Origin: Muricoccus nepalensis | GTDB lineage: Bacteria; Pseudomonadota; Alphaproteobacteria; Acetobacterales; Acetobacteraceae | Assembly: GCF_006438825.1 (NCBI RefSeq) | Contig: NZ_RCZP01000049.1 | Span: 1-32,438, forward strand | Direction: 5' to 3' | DNA length: 32,438 nt | Shown here: positions 8,116-15,460 of the stretch, one piece after another | Position numbering within the stretch: the stretch's first letter is position 1 | How the letters are laid out: the number at the start of each line of letters is the position of its first letter | The notes under the pieces: generated by a model | Database searches by the model: none | Told to the model about the DNA's origin: nothing | What the model saw: the letters and a program-made list of their open reading frames with translations, nothing else | Made by a program: the position numbers and the translations under genes

Positions 8116-8675
8116 GCGAGCCCTTCGACCCCGCCGCGGCCGCGGAGGCCCTGCTGCGCTCCGGCGGCCGCGTGCCGCCGGCGAGCGTCACGCCCCTCGT
8201 CTCGGTCGTGCGCAGCGGCGAGCAGTTCCTCATCCTCCCGCCGCCCGGCGACGAGCCCAGCGCGAGCGTGCTCGGCCGGATCGTCCTCGAATGGGGCTAC
8301 GAGGTGCCCCGCGCCCGCCACGCCGAGTTCCTCGCCTTCATCGGCGAGAAGCACGGCGCCCTGAGCGTCTCGCCGGTCGCGGGCCTCCGCTATCTCGGCA
8401 CCTACGCGGTGTTCCAGCAGAGCGAGCGCAGCCTCGGCAGCTTCCGCACCCTCTGGGACCTCGAGCGGCTCAGCCAGCTCGAGGAGATGACCGCGCGCGT
8501 CGCCGACCCGAAGGACGACTGGGGCGGGCTGGTGAAGGCGCTGATGGGCTTCCGGGATCCCGACTACACGGCCGGGCGCAGCCAGGTGATCCTGCAGCTC
8601 GCCGCGGCGACGATGCTGCCGGCGTCCCCCGATCCGGTCGCGGGTCAGGCCCCAGGCCGCGGCGCGCCGCCGTAG
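8112..8675 (+). CDS. Unknown protein, last gene of the S8-radical SAM operon (187 aa)
   Basis: I do not recognise a family. The start overlaps the PqqD-like stop by four bases (ATGA). The product is soluble, with no signal peptide, no membrane segment and no cysteine. It has an aromatic central part (about residues 55-115, including LEWGYEV, YLGTYAVFQQ and FRTLWDLERL) and a Pro/Gly-rich tail. The absence of Cys rules out a sactipeptide-type substrate, but Tyr, Trp and Phe residues could be targets. It could be the modified and cleaved substrate, an accessory protein, or an effector. The 3' end overlaps the convergent crp-like gene by 31 bases. Confidence 0.75.
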   Translation: MSEPFDPAAAAEALLRSGGRVPPASVTPLVSVVRSGEQFLILPPPGDEPSASVLGRIVLEWGYEVPRARHAEFLAFIGEKHGALSVSPVAGLRYLGTYAVFQQSERSLGSFRTLWDLERLSQLEEMTARVADPKDDWGGLVKALMGFRDPDYTAGRSQVILQLAAATMLPASPDPVAGQAPGRGAPP

Positions 8676-9340
8676 CCCGCCTCGACCTCCGCCTCCAGCG
8701 CCTCGACCCGCGGCAGCACCACGCCGCCGCGCGTCAGCTCGGCCAGACCGTCCCGCTGCAGCGCGCTAAGGGTGCGCGAGACCACCTCGCGGCGGGTCCC
8801 GATCCGCGACGCCAGCTCGTGGTGCGGCGGCGGCGGCGACACGACGCGCCCGCCCCGCTCCCGCGGGCGCGAGAGGCGGAGCAGCAGCGCCGCGAGCCGC
8901 GCCCGCACCGGCAACACCGCGAGCTCCATAAGCCGCGCGTCCTTCTCCCGCACGAGGGCGGCCAGGCAGCGCATCAGGTGGTGCGAGGCCTCGGGGGTGG
9001 AGAGCGCGAAGGCCATGAAGGGCGCGGCCGCGATGGAGCAGACCCGCGCCCGCGTCAGCGCCACGACGCTCGCCGAGCGCTGGCCGCCGTCGATCGCCGC
9101 GATCTCGCCGAAGAGGCTGCCCGCGCGGAGTTCCGCGAGGATCATCTCGTGCCCGCCGCTGCTGCGCGTGACGACGCGGAGCTCTCCCTCCACCACCAGC
9201 GCCACCTCGCGGCTGGGGTCGCCGGCCTCGATCACCGTCTGCCCCGGCGCGTAGCCGCGCCAGCGCGCGACCGTCGCCAGGGGTTCGAGCGCGGCCCGGT
9301 CGAAGCTGCGGAAGAAGGGAAGGCGGCTCAGTTCATCCAT
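8645..9340 (-). CDS. Crp/Fnr-family regulator with CRP-type cAMP and DNA-binding residues
   Basis: The protein has 231 residues from ATG 9340 (MDELSRLPFF). The N-terminal cyclic-nucleotide domain contains SLFGEIAAIDGGQRSASV, keeping the Gly-Glu (78-79) and Arg-Ser (88-89) that contact cAMP in E. coli CRP. The C-terminal winged helix (about 172-205) has the recognition helix TRREVVSR, whose R-E-x3-R matches Arg180, Glu181 and Arg185 of E. coli CRP. There is no Fnr-type N-terminal cysteine cluster. It is therefore predicted to bind cAMP and TGTGA-like half-sites. A longer frame reaches 9553, but its extra N-terminus is Arg/Pro/Gly-rich and unlike the family. The gene converges on the protease operon and is divergent from the MFS gene. 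Confidence 0.92.
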   Translation of the reverse strand: MDELSRLPFFRSFDRAALEPLATVARWRGYAPGQTVIEAGDPSREVALVVEGELRVVTRSSGGHEMILAELRAGSLFGEIAAIDGGQRSASVVALTRARVCSIAAAPFMAFALSTPEASHHLMRCLAALVREKDARLMELAVLPVRARLAALLLRLSRPRERGGRVVSPPPPHHELASRIGTRREVVSRTLSALQRDGLAELTRGGVVLPRVEALEAEVEAGYGGAPRPGA

Positions 9341-9546
9341 GGTGCAGGGCTCTTCGAGCCAGAGTGCCGCGGGCGGCCGCCGGCGTAAACGCGCGCCCTC
9401 GCCGCCCGGCCGCGAGGCGCCGCGCTCGCGCGGGGCGGGAGGGCGCGGGGCACGGGCCTCGTTGCGTCGGCCGAGGCAGGGCAGGATCACGGCAACCTCC
9501 TGGGATCGGGACCGGCCAAGCTTCGGCGCCCCGGCCGCGCCGGGAT

Positions 9547-9560
9547 GTGACATTCGGCAC
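9547..9560. promoter_or_regulatory. CRP-like operator, copy 2 (crp/MFS divergent region)
   Basis: The plus strand reads GTGACATTCGGCAC. As GTGA-N6-GCAC it matches the CRP core GTGA-N6-TCAC at 7 of 8 positions, and TGTGA is complete on the left. It lies 55 bases before the MFS start and about 206 bases before the crp-like start. It matches copy 1 (4730-4743, opposite strand) at 13 of 14 positions. Confidence 0.5.
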
Positions 9561-9615
9561 CGCGCCGCGGCGGCCGCGCTGGCCAGGCTGCCCTCACCGA
9601 ACCGAGGGCCCGCCG

Positions 9616-11049
9616 ATGACCGCCTCCCCCCTTCCCGCCGCGGCGCTCGCGCTTCCCTCGCGGGCGGGCGCGACGCGATCGCCGCCGGGCCCTTCTTTCC
9701 GCGGTTGGGCGGTCGTGGCCGGGTCCTTCCTCGTGCAGGCCCTCTGCTTCGGCGCCGTCTACTCCTTCCCCGCCTTCGCCGCGCCGCTGCAGGCGAGCTT
9801 CGGCGCCTCGGACGTCTCGATCAGCCTCGTCTACGCCGTCTGCGGCGCGATGGCCTTCGCGACGGGCGCCGTCAGCGGGCCGCTCGCCGACCGGGTGGGC
9901 GCGCGCTGGCCGGTCTCCGCGGGGATGCTGGTCATGGCGGCCGGCTTCCTCCTCGCCTCCGCCGCGGAGCGCTTCGAGACGGTGCTGCTCTCCTACGGGC
10001 TTCTCGTCGGCACGGGCGCGGGGCTCGCCTACGTGCCCGCGCTGGCCGCGGTGCAGCGCTGGTTCGTCACCTGGCGCGGCCTCGCCTCCGGCATCGCGAC
10101 GGCCGGGGTCGGCGCGGGCACCGCCATGGTGCCGGTGACGGCGGCGCTGCTGTCGGCCTGGGGGGACTGGCGGGTTTCCTTCGCGATCGCCGGCACGGCC
10201 ATCGCGCTGCTCGGGCCCGCGGCGGCGCTGCTCATCGCAAGCTCCCCCGAAGCCTGCGGGCTGCGCCCCGACGGCGCCGCCGGCCCCGCGCCGCGGGACG
10301 AGTCTGCCGGCGGGGCGGTGCTGGAGGGAACCGGGCTTCGCCAGGCCATCCGCACGCGGCGCTTCCTCGGGCTGGTCGCCGGCTGCTTCCTCCTCTCCGT
10401 CCCCGTCGCCCTTCCCTTCGCGGGCATCGCGACGACGGCGCGGGAAGCAGGGCTGGATGCGCGGCAGGCGCTCCTCCTCCTCAGCTTCATTGGCGGCGGC
10501 TCGGTCGGCGGCCGGCTGCTCCTCGGCGCGGGCGCGGACCGGCTGGGGCGGGAGCGGGTGCTGGTCGCCTGCGGCCTCGGCATCGCCGCGATGATGGGGT
10601 GGTGGGCCTGCGCCGCCGGCCCCCTCGGCTACGCCCTCTTCGCCCTCGTGTTCGGCGTCGCCCAGGGTGGCTTCGTGGCCCTGATGCCGGGCCTGGTGGT
10701 GGACCTCTACGGCCGCCGGTCGGCGGGCGCGCTGATCGGCGCCCTCTTCGCCGGGCGCGCCCTGGCCGTGCTTACCGCGCCGCCCTGTGCCGCGGCGCTC
10801 GCGCCGGTGATGGGGCAGGCCGGGCCCCTCTGGGGCGCGGGGGCGCTCGCCCTGCTCGGCACCCTCCTCCTCGCCCGCGCCGCGCGGCGCGGGGGTGGCG
10901 CCGTCCGGCCGATCGCTCCCCTCTCTCTCCGCGCGAGCGCTCCTTCCGCGGCGCGCACTGGGCTGGCCCGGCGGGGCGAGCACCACCTCCCCTCGCCCGC
11001 GGCGCCGGGGCGCGTGCCGGCCGGCCAGGGACTGCGCCCCGCGGCCTGA
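9616..11049 (+). CDS. MFS transporter, monocarboxylate/oxalate-formate-like
   Basis: The protein has 477 residues from ATG 9616, preceded by GAGGG at good spacing. Twelve hydrophobic segments are evident, with the MFS loop motif GPLADRVGARWP between TM2 and TM3 and the related GAGADRLGRERV in the second half. The opening GWAVVAGSFLVQALCFGAVYSFPAF resembles OFA/monocarboxylate-type carriers, suggesting an organic anion, but the substrate cannot be assigned. A longer frame upstream (from 9364) is mostly Arg/Pro and not membrane-like. The gene is divergent from the crp-like gene, with a CRP-like site between them, so cAMP control is plausible. Confidence 0.88.
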   Translation: MTASPLPAAALALPSRAGATRSPPGPSFRGWAVVAGSFLVQALCFGAVYSFPAFAAPLQASFGASDVSISLVYAVCGAMAFATGAVSGPLADRVGARWPVSAGMLVMAAGFLLASAAERFETVLLSYGLLVGTGAGLAYVPALAAVQRWFVTWRGLASGIATAGVGAGTAMVPVTAALLSAWGDWRVSFAIAGTAIALLGPAAALLIASSPEACGLRPDGAAGPAPRDESAGGAVLEGTGLRQAIRTRRFLGLVAGCFLLSVPVALPFAGIATTAREAGLDARQALLLLSFIGGGSVGGRLLLGAGADRLGRERVLVACGLGIAAMMGWWACAAGPLGYALFALVFGVAQGGFVALMPGLVVDLYGRRSAGALIGALFAGRALAVLTAPPCAAALAPVMGQAGPLWGAGALALLGTLLLARAARRGGGAVRPIAPLSLRASAPSAARTGLARRGEHHLPSPAAPGRVPAGQGLRPAA

Positions 11050-11064
11050 CCGGCGCCGCCCCGA

Positions 11065-11086
11065 GCCCGGCCGGGTCGGGCCGGGC
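11065..11086. terminator. Hairpin between convergent MFS and Bug genes
   Basis: GCCCGGCC pairs with GGCCGGGC around a 6-base loop, in the 38-base gap between two convergent stop codons. There is no T-run on either side, so it is a weak intrinsic terminator at best, but the location fits a bidirectional one. Confidence 0.5.
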
Positions 11087-11087
11087 G

Positions 11088-12071
11088 CTAGTCGATTGCT
11101 ATGCTCCCGCGCCGGGCGACCTCCCGCCACTTCGCCTGCTCCTTCCGCAGGAAGGCGGCGAAGCCATCCGGCCCCTCGGCCAGCGGTGCCGTCGCCTGCT
11201 CCTCGAAGCGGGCGCGCAGGGCCGGTTCCCGCATGGCCTCGAGGAAGGTCTCGGCGAGAATCTCCACGACCGGCGCCGGGGTGCCGGCGGGCGCGACGAT
11301 CCCGCCGGAGCCGAGCACGGTGAAGCCGGGGAGCCCCGCCGCCTCCTCCAGGGTGGGCACGCCCGGAAGCTGCGGGTGGCGGGCGGCGAGGGTCACGGCC
11401 AGCGCCCGCAGCGCCCCGTCCCGCACCAGCGGCAGCGCCGCCGCGGTGCTTTCCATGACGAAGCCGAGCGAGCCCGCGACAAGGTCCATCAGCACGGGGC
11501 CGGAGCCGCGATAGGGCACGTGGGTGGCCTCCGCGCCGATCTCTTGCAGGAAGAGCTCGGTGCCCATGTGCTGGGTCGATCCCGGCCCGCTCGAGCCGTA
11601 GTTGGCGCCGCCGGCGCGGATCCGGCGAACCAGCGCCGCGACGTCGCGCGGGCCGTCCTTGGGCACCAGCAGCACGAGCGGCGCCTCGAAGACGCGGGCG
11701 ATGGGCTGGAAGTCGCGCTCGGCGTTGTAGGGGATGTTCCGCATGACCGCGGGGTTGATGGCGAGGCTCGCCAGGCTGCCGAAGCCGAGGGTGTAGCCGT
11801 CCGGCGCGGCGCGGGCGACCGCCTGCATGCCGATCACCCCCGAGGCGCCGGGCCGGTTCTCGGTGACGACGCGGTTCGCGCGGAACCGGCCCTCCGAGGC
11901 CCGGTCGGCCAGGAGCCGGCAGAAGATGTCGTTCGCCTGCCCCGGCGGGAAGGGCACGATGATGCGCACCGGGCGCGACGGATAGGCCTGCGCCAGGGCG
12001 CGCGGCGCCGCCAGGCCGCCGGCCGCGGCAAGGAGCAGCCCGGCGGCCGCCCGGCGGGTCAGGATGGTCAT
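11088..12071 (-). CDS. Bug-family (TctC-like) periplasmic solute receptor 1
   Basis: The protein has 327 residues from ATG 12071, with GGAGGAG nine bases upstream. An N-terminal signal peptide begins with LTRRAAAG and ends near ALAQA. The mature start YPSRPVRIIVPFPPG is the Bug signature, followed by ENRPGASGVIG and DGYTLGFG (ligand-binding loops). The family consists of periplasmic receptors for carboxylates of tripartite tricarboxylate transporters, often encoded without the TctAB membrane parts, as here. It lies 38 bases downstream of the lyase/CoA-transferase fusion and is probably cotranscribed, so its ligand may be the acid those enzymes process. Confidence 0.95.
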   Translation of the reverse strand: MTILTRRAAAGLLLAAAGGLAAPRALAQAYPSRPVRIIVPFPPGQANDIFCRLLADRASEGRFRANRVVTENRPGASGVIGMQAVARAAPDGYTLGFGSLASLAINPAVMRNIPYNAERDFQPIARVFEAPLVLLVPKDGPRDVAALVRRIRAGGANYGSSGPGSTQHMGTELFLQEIGAEATHVPYRGSGPVLMDLVAGSLGFVMESTAAALPLVRDGALRALAVTLAARHPQLPGVPTLEEAAGLPGFTVLGSGGIVAPAGTPAPVVEILAETFLEAMREPALRARFEEQATAPLAEGPDGFAAFLRKEQAKWREVARRGSIAID

Positions 12072-12109
12072 TCTCGTTCTCCTCCGTGCTTGCCTACGGC
12101 CGCGCCGCG

Positions 12110-14299
12110 CTACTCGGCGGCCAGCGCCGGCGCGGGCGCGGCGTGCAGCGCCCCCGCGGCCAGCAGCGCGGCGATCTCGGCCTCGCCGAGCCCGGCCTCG
12201 CGCGCGATCTCGATCCCGTGCTCCCCGGGGCGCGGGGGCTGGCGGCGGAGCGCGGCCCGGGCGCCGCCCATCAGCACGGGCAGCCCGGGGATGCCGGCCA
12301 CGGGCCTGGACGGCACCCCGCCCGGCGCGCCGGCCGCGCTTCCCATCTCGACCGGCATCAGCCCGCCCGAGGCGAGGAGGTGCGGGTCTTCGAAAAGGTC
12401 CGCCGGCTTGGCGATGGGCGCGAAGGGCAGGCCCAGCGCCTCGCACCGGGCCATCAGCTCCGCCGGGGGCAGGCCACGGAACACCGCGGCCACCCGCGCC
12501 CCGATCCGGGGCCGGGCGGCGGCCAGGTCGGCCATCGTCGCGAGGGAGGGATCCGCGAGGAGATCGTCGAGGCCGAAGGCGCGGCAGAAGGCGTCCCACT
12601 GGGTGGCCGTGACCACGCCCACGAAGACCTGGCGCCCCTCCTCCGCGCTGTCGAAGACGTCGTAGAGGGGCCAGGGCTTCGGCATGGCCTTGTCGCCGAA
12701 GGGCACGGGGTCGCGCCCGGTGATGGCGGCGCCGGCCATGTGCTGGGCGACGAGCAACATGTTCGTTTCGAAGAGGCCCGACTGCACCAAGCCGCCCCGT
12801 CCCGTCGCCGCGCGCTCCCGCAGCGCCGCCAGGATCGCGACCGCGCCGAAGACCCCGCCCAGGATGTCGTTGATCGAGGTGCCCGCGCGGAGCGGCCGCC
12901 CCGGCGGCCCCGTCATGTAGGCGAGCCCGCCCATCATCTGCACGACCTCGTCCAGCGCCGCGCGCTTCTCGTAGGGGCCGGGCAGGAAGCCCTTGCAGGA
13001 GAGATAGACGAGGCGCGGGTTCTCCGCCGAGAGCGCGGCGTGCCCGAGCCCGAGCGCCTCCATCGCGCCCGGCCGGAAGTTCTCGATCACCACGTCCGCG
13101 CCCGCGGCCAGGCGCCGCACCAGGGCGAGGCCCTCCGGCTTCTTCAGGTCGACGCAGAGGCTGCGCTTGTTGCGGTTGAACGTCGGGAAGAAGCCGATCG
13201 CCGCGCCGGTCAGCCGCCGCGTGTTGTCGCCCCCCGGCGAGGGCTCGACCTTGATCACGTCGGCACCGAGATCCGCGAGGACCATGCCGCAGCTCGGCCC
13301 CATGACCATGTGGCTGAACTCGACGACGCGCAGCCCCTCGAGCGGGCGCGGCGCCGCCGGCGGCACGGTCGCCGGGGCGGCGCCGGCCTTCCGCCCGGTG
13401 CGGGGCAGGCCCGCCGCGGCCACACGGCCGTGCAGCGGCTCGTCCGGCAGCCCGGCCCGCAGCGCGTCGCGCGCCGCGACCAGCGCGGGCAGGTCGATGC
13501 CGGTCGGGAAGCCCTCCGCCTCCAGGAGGTGCACGAGGTCCTCCGTGCAGGCGTTGCCGACCGATCCCGGCGCGTAGGGGCAGCCGCCGAGGCCGCCGAG
13601 CGCCGCGTCGAAGCCGCGCACCCCCTCCTCCAGCGCGGCCATGGCGTTGGCGAGGGCGGTGCCGAGCGTGTCGTGCAGGTGCAGGTTGCCGAAGCGCTCC
13701 GGCCCCACCTCCGCCCGCACGGCCCGCACCAGCCGCCGCACCGCGGAGGGCGTCGCGTAGCCGAGCGTGTCCGCCAGGGCGACCGTGTCCGCGCCCGCCG
13801 CGGCGAGGGAGGCGGCGAGGGCCACCACCTCCGCCTCCGAGACGGCTCCCTGGAGGGAGCAGCCGAAGGCCGTGGAGATGCCGGCCTCGATGCGCGGCGC
13901 CGCCGGCCCGAGGCCGCGCGCCCAGGCGACCACCCGCGCCACCTCGGCCACCTGATCCGCCCGCGAGCGTCGGACATTCGCCCGGCTGTGCGCCTCGGAG
14001 GCGGAGACGGGCACGATGATCGACTGGGCGCCCGCGGCGGCGGCGTCCCGCGCGCCGCGCAGGTTCGGGGCCAGGGCCACGACGCGGAGGGAGGGATGGG
14101 CGGCGCGGACGGCGCGGACGACCTCCGCGGCATCGGCCATCTGCGGCAGGGCGGCCGGCGGCACGAAGCTGGCCACCTCCATCTCGCGCAGCCCGGCCGC
14201 GACCATGGCCGCGATCCAGCGCAGCTTGGCCGCCGTCGGCATGACGCCCGCCGCCATCTGCAGCCCGTCGCGCGGGCCGACTTCTCGCACCGTGATCAT
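12110..14299 (-). CDS. HMG-CoA-lyase-like / class III CoA-transferase fusion protein
   Basis: The protein has 729 residues from ATG 14299. Residues 1-300 are an HMG-CoA lyase-type TIM barrel: REVGPRDGLQ at the start, NLHLHDTLG (metal His207 and His209), and GGCPYAPGSVGNACTED with catalytic-loop Cys240. After a Pro/Ala linker (about 300-318), residues 319-729 are a CaiB/formyl-CoA-transferase-type domain (LEGLRVVEFSHMVMGPSCG), with the expected catalytic Asp450 in RAALDEVVQMMGG. The likely logic is CoA activation of a 3-hydroxy-3-methyl acid, then retro-aldol or retro-Claisen cleavage, in one cytoplasmic polypeptide. A frame from 14380 adds 27 unusual residues and overlaps the LysR stop; I prefer 14299. 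There is no frameshift at the junction, so this is a genuine fusion as read. The acid substrate is unknown. Confidence 0.93.
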   Translation of the reverse strand: MITVREVGPRDGLQMAAGVMPTAAKLRWIAAMVAAGLREMEVASFVPPAALPQMADAAEVVRAVRAAHPSLRVVALAPNLRGARDAAAAGAQSIIVPVSASEAHSRANVRRSRADQVAEVARVVAWARGLGPAAPRIEAGISTAFGCSLQGAVSEAEVVALAASLAAAGADTVALADTLGYATPSAVRRLVRAVRAEVGPERFGNLHLHDTLGTALANAMAALEEGVRGFDAALGGLGGCPYAPGSVGNACTEDLVHLLEAEGFPTGIDLPALVAARDALRAGLPDEPLHGRVAAAGLPRTGRKAGAAPATVPPAAPRPLEGLRVVEFSHMVMGPSCGMVLADLGADVIKVEPSPGGDNTRRLTGAAIGFFPTFNRNKRSLCVDLKKPEGLALVRRLAAGADVVIENFRPGAMEALGLGHAALSAENPRLVYLSCKGFLPGPYEKRAALDEVVQMMGGLAYMTGPPGRPLRAGTSINDILGGVFGAVAILAALRERAATGRGGLVQSGLFETNMLLVAQHMAGAAITGRDPVPFGDKAMPKPWPLYDVFDSAEEGRQVFVGVVTATQWDAFCRAFGLDDLLADPSLATMADLAAARPRIGARVAAVFRGLPPAELMARCEALGLPFAPIAKPADLFEDPHLLASGGLMPVEMGSAAGAPGGVPSRPVAGIPGLPVLMGGARAALRRQPPRPGEHGIEIAREAGLGEAEIAALLAAGALHAAPAPALAAE

Positions 14300-14360
14300 C
14301 CGTCGTTTCCCGAACGCTTCCTCGCGGCATCCTGCTTCGCCAGAAACGGAACGGGAATCG

Positions 14361-15302
14361 CTATCTGGCGGGGTCGGCATCCGCCGGCGGAGGACGCTCG
14401 ATGCCCTCCGCGCCGCCGAGGAGGTGGGTCGTAAGGAGGCGCGCGGCCGGCGGCAGCAGCCCGGCCGGGCGGGCCACCAGCCGCAGCCGCCGCCGGGCCC
14501 AGGGCTCCTCCAGCGGCACGCCGCGCAGGCCGAGGGCGCGCTCGTAGGGGCGGACCATGCCCTCCGGCATGACCGCGATGCCGTGGCCCGCGGCGACGAG
14601 GCACCGGCTCGCGTCGGTGCCGGCGACCCGGAAGCGGTAATGGAGCGACCGGTCGCGCCGCTGCGCCTGCTCCTCCAGCAGGAGGGACAGCGCGCCGCTC
14701 TCCACCGCGCCGATCATGGGCTCGCCGAGGAGGGCGTCGAAGGCGAGGCCTCTTTCGGCGGCCAGCGGGTGGCCCTCCGGCATCACGGCCAGCAGGCGGT
14801 CCTCGCGCCAGGCGCTGCCCTCCAGCCCCGGCGGCAGGGCGCCCTCGCCGGTGATCATGCCGAGGTCGGCGCGCCCGTCGAGAAGCTGCTGCAGGATGAC
14901 CAGGCTCACCTCCTCCCGCAGCTCCACCCGGACGCCCGGGCGCGCGGCGGCGAAGTGGGCCAGCGCCTCCGGCAGCGGGTGCCCCGCGATGCAGGAGGTG
15001 GTCGCGTGGAGGCGGACGATGCCCAGCCCCCCGGCGGCCAGCGCCTTCAGGTCGTCCTCCAGCCGCGCGAGCAGCCCGAAGGCGGCGCGCCCGTGCCGCA
15101 CCAGCAGCTCCCCCGCCGCGGTCAGCCGTGCCCCGCGCGCGCCGCGCTCCACGACGGCCTGCCCGCAATCGGCCTCGAGCCGCTGCACCCGCTTCGCCGC
15201 GGCGGAGGTCGCGATGCCGCAGCGGGCGGCAGCGCGCGTGATGCTGCCGAGCTCGGCCGTCGCGAGGAGGATGCGGAGCGTCACCCAGTCCGGCGTCATC
15301 AT
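14361..15302 (-). CDS. LysR-family transcriptional regulator
   Basis: The protein has 313 residues. An N-terminal winged helix-turn-helix (about residues 5-65) contains ILLATAELGSITRAAARCGIATSAAAKRVQRLE, with the LysR pattern of S-x-T-x-A-A and A-x-S-x-R-I-x-x-LE. It is followed by a periplasmic-binding-like effector domain (from about residue 90, IVRLHATTS). The start is one of two adjacent ATGs (15302 or 15299). It lies 61 bases upstream of the fusion gene on the same strand and divergent from yghU. It probably controls the fusion-Bug genes, and possibly itself, in response to the imported acid. Unlike the usual LysR arrangement, its likely target is downstream rather than divergent. Confidence 0.93.
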   Translation of the reverse strand: MMTPDWVTLRILLATAELGSITRAAARCGIATSAAAKRVQRLEADCGQAVVERGARGARLTAAGELLVRHGRAAFGLLARLEDDLKALAAGGLGIVRLHATTSCIAGHPLPEALAHFAAARPGVRVELREEVSLVILQQLLDGRADLGMITGEGALPPGLEGSAWREDRLLAVMPEGHPLAAERGLAFDALLGEPMIGAVESGALSLLLEEQAQRRDRSLHYRFRVAGTDASRCLVAAGHGIAVMPEGMVRPYERALGLRGVPLEEPWARRRLRLVARPAGLLPPAARLLTTHLLGGAEGIERPPPADADPAR

Positions 15303-15460
15303 CCGGCGGTCTTCGCGGAGCGGGCGGGGATCGGCAAGCCCGCTCGCCTCGTTCGGCGGCCCGCCCCGGGTTGCGGCCGCGCGCGGCTTGCCGCTTAGAC
15401 TGGCCTCCCGACGGTCGGCCCAGCGCGCCGCCCGTCTGCCGACCGCCCGGAGAACCGCGC

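Noticed and set aside
9341-9615. Extended N-termini of the crp-like gene (to 9553) and of the MFS gene (from 9364)
   Set aside because: Both extensions are Arg/Pro/Gly-rich, unlike their families, and overlap each other. The chosen starts match family N-termini; the MFS start has a good ribosome binding site.
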